A stretch of DNA of 64,000 nucleotides from Lepturacanthus savala. Its lineage: Eukaryota; Chordata; Actinopteri; Scombriformes; Trichiuridae. Position numbers and translations under genes: made by a program. The notes beneath the pieces were generated by a model that was not told the origin of the DNA, searched no databases, and saw only the letters and a list, made by a program, of their open reading frames with translations. The stretch spans positions 6,280,348-6,344,347 of the forward strand of contig CM060471.1 in the NCBI GenBank assembly GCA_030544235.1, read 5' to 3'. Position 1 is the stretch's first letter, and every line of letters begins with the position of its first letter. Shown here in pieces: positions 46,362 through 57,859 of this stretch.

Positions 46362-46965
46362 CAAGTACATTTACTACTGTAACTGTACTAAGTACAATTT
46401 GGAGTATTTCCATGTAATATATATATTTTTTTTACTTGACTCCAATATTTTTCAAGATGAAACCAGTGGTTTCAACCTTTCAGTGTTTGACATCTTACAA
46501 ACAGCAGAGTGTAGTCGACTCACATTTCACGTCTGGGTTTATAACAGCTCCAGCAAAGAGATTTTTTCCCTCTAAATTTCTCCATGGTTTCATTTTGAGG
46601 AATGATCAAATGATCCAATATTTAAACAAAACTCAGACTAGAGAAAAAAGTCCAAAAATGTTTTTTGACTTTGATTGTTCTTCATTTCTCATTAATCGTC
46701 TCATGAGGTTGGGAACCATTGGACAACTGTATATGAAGTAGTTAAACCAGCTCCATCAGCTACAACAGAAACATTCTGCTAAACACTGATGCTTCAGTAT
46801 TAATAATCTAATGGTATCATATAGAATATCAGCCAGAGGAGCAACGTACTATAACTGTCACTTACCCTTTTACTTAGGTAGTAGGATTCTTCATGCAGGA
46901 TTTTTACTTGTAATGGGTTATTCTCACATCGCTGTATTGGTAATTTTACTGATAGCTGCACAACC
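46362..46965 (+). mobile_element. hAT-like element, diverged copy carrying an inserted repeat
   Basis: The left part has AAGTACATTTACTACTGTAA, TACTAAGTACAATTTGGAGT and TTTACTTGACTCCA. The right part has TTTTACTTAGGTAGTAGGA, GCAGGATTTTTACTTGTAAT and CTGTATTGGTAATTTTACT. Both match the 4640-5482 family. Between them (about 46450-46740) is a different dispersed repeat, recognisable by GGTTTCAACCTTTC, CATGGTTTCATTTTGAGG and GGTTGGGAACCATTGG. This implies a later insertion. No transposase. Confidence 0.6.
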
Positions 46966-48590
46966 AGTGGGCAGAGATATGGGACTAAAAGCTAAGTTGT
47001 AATAAACTGTACTTTTCCTTTAATGTGAACCTTATGTTATCGCTGCTGTTTCCAGATAATGAGCGGTATGTTAATGAACAACTGAGTAATACAGCTTCTC
47101 AACACTCTGCACAGGTAGCTGCTGTGATGCCAAGTGAGTGAGAGCTACAGAGCAGCTGTGCTCATACAGAGTTCGAGAACGACAAAGTGTATTTACAGAG
47201 AAAAAAAAAGAGTCTATTGTATTACAGCAGAGCAGTGACATGGACAGTGTGATATAAACCACTACAGCCTGATATAAACAACTGAAACAAACCTTTTCCA
47301 TTAACCTCACAACAAACAAGAACAACACCTGCAGCCATGGTAACGATTCCCAATTAAAACTGCATGATGAATGAGAAAACTAGGCTAAAATGTCTTTCGT
47401 TGACTAAAACAATAATCCAATGACTGAAATGTGACTAAAATTAATTGTCGCTTTCATTAAAAGACTTAAATCAAAATCAGGCGCCAAAACGAACATGACT
47501 CCCAATTCTGCTGTCCAAAAAACTGTAATCTAGAGGAGGAACTTGCGCTGTGGTCAATGCCTATAAATAGCAGATCGTGCTCTGAAGTGCTTTATCTGTA
47601 AAGCAACACACTGCCACGGCCTTACATTTCCTCAATGTACAGTACTTTAGTTATCAGACACACAAAACCTTTGGCTCGTTTCCTTCTTCTGGTGTTGACT
47701 AGGCTGACCTGCGAAAAAGGATACAAAACCGAGTGAGAAGGACGCTTCCTTTTATTCTGGGAAAAGTCACACGGGTAATGTTTGTTTTTCGACTGGGATA
47801 CTGCAGGCAGTGGAACCCGGAGACGCTTCCTCACACACAGATCTTTTAAAACTCCAGAACGTAAACTGTGTCATTACTCTAAATTGGGTTTTGCCCCATG
47901 CCCATAATAGTAAGCAAACAATATCCAAATCCTTGAAATTATATGAAAAACGCTGCGGCCTTAGCTCGCACTGCCATGCCTGCAATCATGTTATTAATGG
48001 AAGAAACCAGATTGTTTGGATATCATATCCCCATGATAATTAAATCCAAATGTTTTGAAACGAAAGCTTATCCAGTACATGACTGTTGGCTGTATCGCAG
48101 ATGAATTGATTCAGCGTACGTAAATAAACACATGGATAAGAGGGTTTGTACACGACGGAGAGCAAACACTGACCTTGTTTTTCTGTAAATCCACAGAGGC
48201 AGGTTATCGTGTTGTTATGACATCAGAATACCCTCGTGGAGCGTGAGTTAACCACCGCAGAGCGAGGCGGACGAGCGGCCGCACGTACAGATGGAGACTA
48301 TTGCTACCAAACACAACACCGAGGCATGGGCTTGGCTCGTCAAAATAAAAAGCCGTCACGTTATAAAAGACAAGCAGAGCTCTCACCCCTCCATACTCTC
48401 ATAGTTTCACTCACCAGCATATGCTGCTCAGGCAGCTGCTTTCCATAAACAGTAATTGGATTCACTTGTTTTAATTTGCTTCACTACTGTAGGCTGCGTC
48501 CATAACTCACTTCAGATACGTGATTATTCAAACATTTTACGTCCAATTTCCTGTAACAGTAATTACCCCAAAGAGAGAAGCGAGTGTCTC
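46966..48590. other. Non-genic stretch
   Basis: No gene is recognised. The part at 47800-48450 is GC-richer and contains a GCGGCCGC site near 48277. It gives short frames on both strands without domains. Confidence 0.4.
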
Positions 48591-48622
48591 CACACCACCA
48601 CCACCACCACCACCACCACCGC

Positions 48623-48656
<34 letters not shown>
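48591..48656. repeat. Adjacent (CAC)n and (GCT)n triplet repeats
   Basis: About ten CAC/CCA units (48591-48620) run directly into GCC and then about eleven GCT units (48624-48656). Depending on frame and strand they read as poly-His, Pro, Ala, Leu, Cys, Gln or Trp. Those frames have no other protein-like content. The CTG/CAG tract is of the expandable type. Confidence 0.95.
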
Positions 48657-48657
<1 letters not shown>

Positions 48658-48885
48658 CCAACATCCAGAGACTGCAGAGCATTCAAAGCACACAGCCTGC
48701 ACCACTCTGGCTTTGCATGAACACAGATCTGTTAGAGGCTTCCTTCCTGCTGCTGACATCACTGTCAGTGGGATTAGATTAATGTTTCCTTGGAGTTTTG
48801 ATAATAACACATAGGGAAACATAGAGGCATTACAATAGTTAGTGTCACTTTCTAATAAAGTTGCCAGATAGTGGAAGATATCTCT

Positions 48886-48899
48886 CCCCCCCCCCCCCC
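48886..48899. repeat. Poly-C run (14)
   Basis: A pure C14 homopolymer; length may be uncertain in assembly. Confidence 0.9.
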
Positions 48900-49310
48900 G
48901 CCAGCATCACAAGCTGTGGCTTGTTTTTAAACTCGCTCTTTATTTTAATCAGTGAAATGTTATCTACTTGCTTTCTGGACAAGGGCTGAAGGACATTTGG
49001 GGGAAAAAAATGATATTTTGTTTTTGCAACTTATTGAAATCCTGAGGGATTACTATTGGAAGTTTTTATTAATGGTTTACTTTTGCTGTTGGCTTCTTAA
49101 ACGCGTGTGAGACTTGTCTTTATTCATGCATTTATTAACATTGGTAATTGCAAAGCTGACGGTTTATTTAACAGTTTGACGCTTTATCCTTCAATAATGA
49201 CTTGTTACATACTATAACTATACTATAACTGTTCATTACAAAGTATTATTAGTAGTATTAAAAGTATTCATATTAAGGATTCACATGGAATAATTGTGGC
49301 AAAGAATTAA

Positions 49311-49540
49311 CCCTCTATTACATAGCTTTTCTATTACTTTATCTTATTTTTTCTAAAAAGCTGTGATATAAAATCTATATTCAGTTAAATGAGAAAAGGG
49401 GGGCTTTTAATCTTGAAGTACATGCAGTTTATGAGGTCACATGATGAGGATATCCTGTTTGTTTCCTGTAACATTTTAAGTAATAAAACCATTCAAAACA
49501 TGTTTTACCATGTCTAGATAATATTTCATGCAACAGAGGG
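49311..49540. mobile_element. piggyBac-like MITE, CCCTCTATTACAT family, copy 2
   Basis: TTAA at 49307-49310 precedes CCCTCTATTACATAG. The far end reads ATTTCATGCAACAGAGGG followed by TTGA, a one-base-changed TTAA. It shares TCTAAAAAGCTGTGA and CATTCAAAACATGTTTTACC-like blocks with 9047-9576 but is about 300 bp shorter. No coding sequence. Confidence 0.78.
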
Positions 49541-49778
49541 TTGAGAATGTCTAGCCTACTTTATAAATTTCATTTTAAGTTTAAAAAATAAAGTGATGAA
49601 CAAATATAAAACTGTATTAATGGAAATGTTCTTTTTGTTTTGTTTCTTTGTTAAAGCCTAAGTAGTGAAAGGGCTAACTATTAAGAAATATTATGTTAAA
49701 ATATAACAAACCAAGCTTAAATAAATACTCATACATGATTCTTTTTAATTTATTTTTATATATTTGAGAAATTGTTAA

Positions 49779-50525
49779 TAAATTACTACTACAACATAGT
49801 GGCTAAGAAATGATTGCAGTCAAAAATGGCTTCATGGTGGAGACTTCCAGTGATATAGATACTACAAACCTGTAGTTTTGTAGAGGATCTCCTAGCGTAA
49901 CAACCTTACAACATCAGGTTAAAGTATTTTAAGTCCAAACTGAAATGGATGCAGAGACGAACTTGGAACAGCAGGGTAGCGGAGGAGGAGGAAACATGCA
50001 GGAAGGAGACGAGTTGGAAAGACGATACTGGTGCTGATATTCGTGTCACTGCTGGAGAAATCAACTCCTGCAGTGTGTTTAACTGAAACTCACCCTGCTA
50101 TCAAATGGTGACTTGTAAAACTATTTCTACGGATGCGGCTCATCTCATGAGCACATGTGCTATAAATAGTCATTTCTGTTGCTGTTGTTGACCCAAAGTG
50201 ACCAGAGATTTTACTGGAAAATACATAATACTGCAGGAATGAGATAAAACACATTCTACCCGTTGAGTGTTGAAGTCAAAAACACTATATTCGTTAAAAG
50301 TCACATTAATAACAGTGAACTGAGAGCAAACTGTCAGCCTGCTTTACCCTCAGTGAAAAGATGCACTTTGAAGGCCACAGCATATTATTTACATCTTTTC
50401 ACATCCCTTCACAAATAGTCACAGATGTTAATATCTTTTTGATTATAAGAAGAATTTCTATAATTATCCCATGTTTCTAACCCAGAGAAATGCACACAGC
50501 CCATATTTAGAAACTGTGCCTTAAA
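49779..50525 (+). repeat. Unclassified dispersed repeat X, longest copy
   Basis: This is the reference copy for family X. Its first 520 bp align with 6886-7345 and its last 360 bp with 8686-8960. Landmarks include AAAAATGGCTTCATGGTGGA, TGCAGAGACGAACTTGG, CTCCTGCAGTGTGTTTAACT, TTGACCCAAAGTGACCAGAG and GAGAAATGCACACAGCCCA. It has no open frame of note and no visible terminal repeats. It starts about 240 bp after the piggyBac-like MITE; near 9 kb the order of the two is reversed, so they move separately. Confidence 0.75.
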
Positions 50526-51063
50526 ACCAGCTATATCTTTTTAGTGATGTCACATCTTTTAGTATTGTTTACATGTAGTAAGTAGTAATCCTGTCATAAC
50601 CTGATTAATATAAAAACTAAGATGTTCATCATCTAATATTTGGACATTTGAGACCTTTGTACACACATCTCCCTTCATACGGTTAAGCATTGTGTTGAAA
50701 TATGCTCAAAAACTACATATGATTGTAATGATGAACTGTTTAGAAAATATTTAGACTCGTCATATCTAACTAATTAGTATGTCATATTTTGGACTACTGC
50801 TGCTGTATAATATCAATTACAACGCATCAGCTATTTACACAACTTCAAAATCACAGTTACAATAATTTATAGGCCTTTTAGATAAGATTACATTAAACAA
50901 AAAGAGTTAAAGGTTTTTACTCATGCAGATTAAACAGATGTTACAGGTGTTTCATCATAGAACCATGACAGAATAATCACTTATTAGTTATTTGTGTGAG
51001 CTGAACTAATGAACTCAGCTCATTGTAAATTTCCATCTACTTCAGGTGAGGGACTGATTTATT
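50526..51063. other. Non-genic AT-rich stretch
   Basis: Nothing recognised. Confidence 0.45.
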
Positions 51064-51131
51064 CCACGCACACACATGCACGCGCGCACACACACGCACG
51101 CACACACGCAAGCACACACACACACACGCAT
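51064..51131. repeat. Interrupted (CA)n with CG steps
   Basis: Alternating purine-pyrimidine sequence of CA, CG and CATG steps, including GCACGCGCGCACACAC. This is a strong Z-DNA-prone tract. Confidence 0.93.
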
Positions 51132-51884
51132 TGTTTATTAAGACAAGATAGCTTTATAACACTATTATTCTGATGTACTTTTATTATTGTTTCATTGTGC
51201 AAATAAATTAAAAAAAATAATAAAATATAAATTATTGTTGATGGAAAACAAGATGATGGAAAAGACACATTTTTCAAAGAGCAGCCAATATTGATCACAT
51301 GTCCAAAACCATTTTTACTCACCCTACTAAATAAAAAGTTGCCCAGAAAACTGTCCTGTCTGCGCAAAGCAGCGTTCACCCCAGCCATCCCCCTACGACT
51401 GCTGTGTGGTGAACGAAGGCAGCACTTCCAGTAGACTTAATAAAACGTTGGTGAAGAACATGATCCATGCAGATATTATGTTTCTTAAATGCTGTGGCAT
51501 TGGCGGGAAGAAGCGAGGACTGGCGAGGATTGAAGCAATGATTTTCTTTGTGACTGTATGATTTTTTTTTTTTTTGGTCTTTACATGAATGATTTTGACT
51601 GTCAGTATCAGAGACGCGTACAACTTGATCCTCTAAGAAAGACTGAACATTTTTTACCAAATATTGGCCATGATTACATAGACAGTGGTAATCTGAAAAT
51701 AACTTGATTAAGATAAAAACTAAGAAACTTCTATATAAACAGTGTTTTTCAATTATCTTAACCAGAATAAGGTCATAGTCGGGTGAACAGATTAACCTGG
51801 AGTCACATTATTGTAAACATATAAAAACACCTTGGAGTATTTTGCAACACAATTTACAGCAGGCAAACTGGGTAATAATGCCAG
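51132..51884. other. Non-genic stretch
   Basis: No gene. A T-run lies at 51561-51575. Minus-strand frames here begin or end in simple repeats and are not convincing. Confidence 0.42.
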
Positions 51885-52078
51885 CTTCCAGACTCAACAC
51901 TCCAGATACCAGCTTCCAGACACAAGACTCATGATTCCAAACTCTGGATGCAAGACTCAAGAAACCAGGCTCAAAACTCCACCTTTTAAACTCCAATCTC
52001 CAACTCCCAGACTCCAGACTCCCAGACCCCAGTCTACCAGACCCCAGTCTCCAAGACCCCAGTCTCCAGACTCCAGCT
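51885..52078. repeat. Degenerate CCAGACTCC-type minisatellite
   Basis: Repeats of CTTCCAGAC, CTCCAGACTCC and CCCAGTCTCCAGAC become more regular toward 52010-52070. Units are about 10-20 bp and variable. The purine/pyrimidine bias yields proline- and threonine-rich frames that are not genes. Confidence 0.8.
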
Positions 52079-54085
52079 GTTACCAAAACTACTATATAAA
52101 AGATGACTTCTTCCACATGAAAACCACTTGTTCAGGGTTAGGAAAAGATAACGGTTTGGCTTAATAAATATGTGGTTATTTATGTGTCATCACCATGGCA
52201 ACAGTGATGGTTTGGTTTTAAATACCTGGTTTTGTCACCGTCTAAAATAACCATTAGCATCGCCAAAAAAACACTGAGAGTCATTAATCAGATTATGCTC
52301 TGTATCATGTTAACAGGAATATGAACAGAATATTCTATCAACTCAAGTAAACACCAAAATATTGCCTTTGTTAGAATAAGATATAGTTGAATTATAGTGT
52401 GAATATTGGTCTTTGACAAACACTTGTCAGTAGACATACATTTTACTTACTTTTCTTTAACCCCAGACAGGAGATTGGAGGCCTGTAGAGTGTAGAAGTT
52501 GCTGCCAGAGGAACTTCAACTAGAGAATTCATTATCATCTTTTATAGCCACTTCTTCAAACACATTTTATGGTCCCGCCTTTGATTGTGCTGTCTTATAC
52601 CTCTAGTTCACATGTATTTTTCAAACAGATTGATCTGTGTTTAATACACCCTTTTATCCACCTTACATTGTTAGTATAGTTTTATGATTTCCTCTCAAAA
52701 CATTTTGTAAAAACAGGATTTTAGAGATGTGCTATATACATAAACTTCCCTATTAAATGAACGGCGTCATGATTCTTGAGTCATCCTGTTGTTTATTAGA
52801 GATCACGTTGCCTTGTGATGATGACCGACCGAGGTTCAGGAAGATTACCCTACCTTTTCATTTTCAACTACATCACTGGTTGGATGTGACTCCGGAGTGA
52901 GTAAGAGATTGGAAGCATGTGTTTTTTTGCACGTTTCATTATGTCTTGGCCTGGCCAGTGCCTACAACCGTGTTATCCTGTTACATGTTTGTGCTGCATT
53001 TCATTCACATGCTGCAAACAAATGTTATGATGTGCTGTAAGAGACGTGGGGCAGAAGGGAGATAATGGAGCTGGTCCACAAAAATGGAACCGATCTGAAC
53101 TAAACGTATTAAGCATCTTAATCAGTCTGTTCTACCTGCAGGACATGGTATCAGACCATCTGTTTAAACAAGGAGCAGATCTATGCTGATAGTTGTGAGA
53201 GTTACCCCCCCTTGATTGAATCAGGTCAATAAGCTGAATTCCAAATTTTGGATCAGAACACGGGGGTGGATAGCACGGGGTAACGTCACCACATATTTTG
53301 CAGTGAGTCATAGGCTCGAGGCTAGAGGGCTGAAATAAAAGAGATGGGGTGGGGTGGGGGGGGCTATGGAGTGACCTTATGATGTTGTAATTTAACATAG
53401 ACCATGTCACTTTGTCTAAAAATAACAGCCCGTTCAGACTGAAATAGCAGCTCTATTTCTGTTTGGTGTTTCTGTTGGATGCCTCTGGGGCGCTCTCTCT
53501 CCGGGGGTGGGGGGCTAAAGAGGGAGAGAGGGAGGAAAGGGAGAGAATGTGTTGTTTTGTTTTTCATTCTTTCCCCCTTATAAAAGAGGAGGGGGAATCT
53601 GGAAAAAAAGAAGAAGAAAGGGGCAGCCGGAACCTTTTCAATCATCCTTGCAAACTATCCGCAGTTGTCTAAACCATTAAACTCCCAGTCTGAAACGAGT
53701 CTCCTCTTCCAGCGGTGGCAAAGACCGGGAACATTCTTTTGGAGGGGAACGCTGGTCATTTATGATTTAAAACATGGGGACCCAGCTAAGATGGCTCTGC
53801 ACAGTATGTCACCCCAGTCAACAATGTGGTATAATGACTGGGAAGAAAATTGATACCATTTGTCTCTGAAAGCTCCCCTCAAGTCTGGAACATTGGGTTT
53901 AAGTTTTCAGCTAAGCCCTGGATGTGTGACGTGATTACGAAGAGGTTAAGGAATTATATCATTTTTCATTTGATTCTTTCTAGTGGAGTCCAGTTGGATA
54001 CAGAGGACTATGAATCATCGCAACATGAATATATTACTCATTCCCCTTAAATTGACTGGTGTAGCCTCTTCAAAAACCTCCATCA
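52079..54085. other. Non-genic stretch with GA- and G-rich tracts
   Basis: No gene. A short block at 52126-52240 (GGGTTAGGAAAAGATAACGG and ATACCTGGTTTTGTCACCGT) resembles a common fish repeat and a diverged piece at about 55050-55120. GGGGTGG-type Gs lie at 53345-53363 and a GA-rich tract at 53515-53550. Confidence 0.42.
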
Positions 54086-54095
54086 CCCCCCCCCC

Positions 54096-54185
<90 letters not shown>
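54086..54185. repeat. Poly-C (about 27) followed by (CA)n
   Basis: A run of C from 54086 to 54112 passes directly into about 36 CA units ending near 54185. It is a compound microsatellite of uncertain true length. Confidence 0.96.
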
Positions 54186-54189
<4 letters not shown>

Positions 54190-54792
54190 CTCCCTCTCTA
54201 CTACTCTCACACTGATGTACCGTACTTTAAAGGAACCCCTGTTTAGGTTGACTTGCCTTTAAAAGCCTCGCTGCTATAACAACTTCCTCCAGCCTTTTTC
54301 TGTCCCAAACACAGACGGAGGAATGCGTGTTTTACGAAAACAGACTCAATCTACCGTGCAGGATATTAGGCCACTACATAGGCTGACAGTGACGTGTATG
54401 GATACAACAACAGAGCAGGGAGTACTGTGGTGAACTACAGCCGCTATTATTAGCACATGAAACCACAATCCACCTCAAGAACATAAAAACCTTCTTTCCT
54501 GAAAATGATGTTTGAGCAATTTGCCGCGGCAAATACGTTTCATAGGGAATGTAATAGTGCTCCAATTACCTTTTAATAAACATAACAATGAAATAATGTT
54601 CAACATATTTCATTTGATATTTGCTCAATATCAACTGATGGCAATTAAAGCATGATTAATGTTAAAGTATTAATGACAACCAAAATGTCTTGGTTCATTG
54701 TAGGAAAAGATTCTGGTCTTGATTAAATATTGGAACAGAACATGTTGCATTTTTGTATACTTAACCAAAATCACAATCTTACTTCAACCTTA

Positions 54793-55000
54793 AAGCTGCA
54801 TTAATTTATTATTGGTCATTAAAAACAACACAACATCACCTATTGAAGCCAACTATTGCCTATTTACACATCCAGCATAACATTCATTACATGGATTTCT
54901 GTCCATTTTTTTAGCTCTGTTGCACCTGTTTTGATTGTTTCAGCCCATTATCAGTCCCACAGATATAGATTAGAAGGGCCCTGCTACACCTGCTAGTACC
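54793..55000 (+). repeat. Common teleost repeat Z, copy 1
   Basis: It starts TTAAAGCTGCATTAA and includes ACTATTGCCTATTTACA and CATTCATTACATGGATTTC, paralleling 60678-60905. Class unknown. The copy is old and partial. Confidence 0.5.
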
Positions 55001-57081
55001 TGCATATCAGCTTATTGTATAAGCTTTGACTTAAAAAAAAATATTGTAATTTTGGTTAAGGTTAGGTTACGTTTAGGCATAAAAAAATGGGTAAGGGTTT
55101 GGAAAAGATCATGGTTTTATGCCTGATGTGCCTGATGTGAAGTAAAATGTCTAGTTAAATACCAGTAAAACACCATTGTCTTTTGTAACGTTTCTAACTT
55201 CTGGTCATCTAACTGACCATCTAACTATCCCCCCAATTAACATCCTCCTGCTAAGGAAGCAAACTTAAAAGGAACATCATAAGAACTATGTCACTACATC
55301 CCCGGGTCAGATTTACTAGGATAAATAGATGGCGATGCTTACCAATGGATGCTAAGGCCTTCTAAACCTGGTAGCAGATCTAGCAGGCCCCTTTGTACCC
55401 ATATGGATCTGATAACTACAGATAACACCCATCCAATCAAGTGACAACAACCAAAGCGAACCACAAACTCCTGAACAACATATCTTACTGGTTCGTAGCT
55501 GCTCAATGCTCCACTATGTCCATCAGCTATTTGCTAACTTTGTCTCTTGTTTGATGCTGAGCAGGTATGGAACAGTCGGTTTATTCAAACTTTTTAGTTT
55601 TTCCTGCCAAATTCAGCTGGCAAAGGGGTTGATGGGATAGAAAGCAGGAAACCTAAACAATCAACTAAAAGTTAATGAGAAGCTGAAAGGCTCATTAGAG
55701 CTGCAGTGTTGGTGATTATGCTCAGTTTTAACCAATTTAGACTTGAAAATAAGCATATTATTCTTTGTGATTTCCTGTTGTTACTCAAACAAGATTTTGA
55801 ACGTGCTTTGAATCATTTTTCACAATGTGATTAAGTATAGTTGTTATTGATTTTATCAATCTATAATGTCTCTAAATGTAACAATCTTTACAAATGTATG
55901 CATACTGTATGATCACTATATACTAGTAAGGCATTTAATGCACAAATCCAACAACAAAAGGGGTCATTTACTGTGTATTAAGTTTTTATATCCTGTTAAA
56001 CCTGGTTTCTATGCCAACCTTCCACCACAACTTGCTACCAAAGACTGATTTCACACATCCCTGATTGGACAGATCATTGCCTATGACGGTAATCCGGGCA
56101 GCAAGATCATTGCCTGCAAAGGAAATTGCTAGTGTATAAACATATTTTGTAGGAGATGGGGTTGAAACACAGTGTACATTTTGGGGATTATGGTTACAAC
56201 CATGCCAGACCAGTTCAGTAGTCAATAGCAAAGAGTTTATTTTCAGCTGAAATTTGATTTGTTTTCTTTCATGAGTCAAATAACCAGCAAGTGTCTGGCT
56301 CAAGGATCTGCACCGGCCTGCCCGGTTATGTGCTGTGTATATATGTTTTATGCAATCTCATCCTTCACGCTCTTAGTACATCTCCGCATCAATTTCTCAA
56401 ATTCTCTCATTCTCCCTGGATATATTTCTACAGACGTCTCCCCATTAATAAAGCTGTCAGGTGAGAAAATAAAGCTTATTTTTTACCAGTAATACCATCC
56501 ATCGTGTAGAATTTGTGCCGCGAAAAGCAACGATAAGTGCAGCCTGTGATTATTTAGTCTATATTATGAGAAATATTGACGTGAAACTCCATCACCTGGT
56601 TCAAATATGAGCGACTGTGTCTGCCAGTGCTCGTCTGAGAGGGAAACGCTCGGATGCCAATTCAATGAGGAACTCCCTCATGAGATGTTCTGATGACAGG
56701 GTCAGATTGACTTGAAAGCTTGGAGGGGTTCATGTCTGGGTTTGAGTGTGCCAGAACATGATATTGCCAGACGTGTAATCACGGTATGGATGTTGCTTTG
56801 TGGTAGAATCCATGCTGCGGACCAGTTGAACAACACAGCAGTGGCACTTCTTTGCTTTAAAGCGTGATCTCATCGCTAATGATAACTGACTCAACTCCAA
56901 ACAAAAGAAGGAGCGAGAGATTAAAAAAGCTATGAGGCACCTACAGTGCAGCTACAGTAAACCAGGTCCATGATGTAATGTTTCTCAAAAGCAACAGGGC
57001 GAGGTCTAAACACATGAAAGTCCAGGACCAATTGAAAACAGATTTGATCTGACAAGTGTGATTGTATGTTGTTGTTTCAAG

Positions 57082-57084
<3 letters not shown>
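55001..57084. other. Non-genic AT-rich stretch
   Basis: No gene. Frames of 60-105 codons are present but none looks protein-like. A TTTGGTTAAGGTTAGG / GGTTTGGAAAAGATCATGG block (55050-55115) is a fragment of a low-complexity fish repeat. Confidence 0.42.

Positions 57085-57163
<79 letters not shown>
57085..57163. repeat. Long pure (TG)n microsatellite
   Basis: About 39 uninterrupted TG units. Confidence 0.97.
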
Positions 57164-57164
<1 letters not shown>

Positions 57165-57776
57165 AGAAAGAAATATGGGTGATAGCACTATAGGGAGTTA
57201 GGTGGCAGGCTTCAAATTTCTTTTTACCAGCCATGAAATCCGTAAACACTGCGCAGCCAGAGGAGTCTTAAGAGATGGAGATGAGCCTCAAGGTGCAGCT
57301 GATGAACGTGCAGGACCAGCCAAGCAACATAAAAAAAGAGATCTGCATATCCACTGAAGTGAATTTCAACCAGTTGTTTCTAATCAGGTTCGGCTCCTGG
57401 GAGCAGCTCAGAAGATACGTTCCTTCTGAATGTCTCTGCTTCTATAAACAAGGCTTCGCCAGTTCTTGAGCTGACTGAGGCCTCAGACTTGGACTCACCT
57501 ATAGGCCAAGGTGTGGACAAAGCCTTGCTGCTTACCATTTTTGACTAATTATCTGGAATATTTATTGATGACAAACAGAAGAAAATCCTCAGAGTTGACA
57601 GTAATCATTTGATTTAGTCATTTAATCAATTAGCCAGTTTTTAAGGGAAGGATGTGATTATATTTGAACAGAGTTGCCAGGCTTTCCAGTCTTTGTAATA
57701 CACTAAGCTAAGCTAATCTTCTGGTTGTGTTAGCTTCATATTTACCATACAGGTATGAGAGATATATTCAGGAAGA
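57164..57776. other. Non-genic stretch
   Basis: A 64-codon plus-strand frame at 57275-57469 is the only open frame of note. It has no recognisable domain and no supporting splice signals that I can trust. Confidence 0.4.
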
Positions 57777-57859
57777 TTTAAAGGGGCAGTGTGTAGTTTC
57801 TGGCAGCATCTAGTGGTGAGGTTGTAGACTGCAACCAACTGAGAAGGTATGAGAACATA

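Noticed and set aside
48484..48822. Minus-strand frame with glutamine and tryptophan runs
   Set aside because: It is produced by the CAC and GCT triplet arrays; nothing protein-like outside them.
51832..52164. 110-codon frame rich in Pro, Thr and Gln, and its antisense partner
   Set aside because: Both are readings of the degenerate CCAGACTCC minisatellite.
57275..57469. 64-codon frame considered as a host exon
   Set aside because: No recognised domain, no reliable flanking splice sites, and similar frames occur by chance throughout the window.
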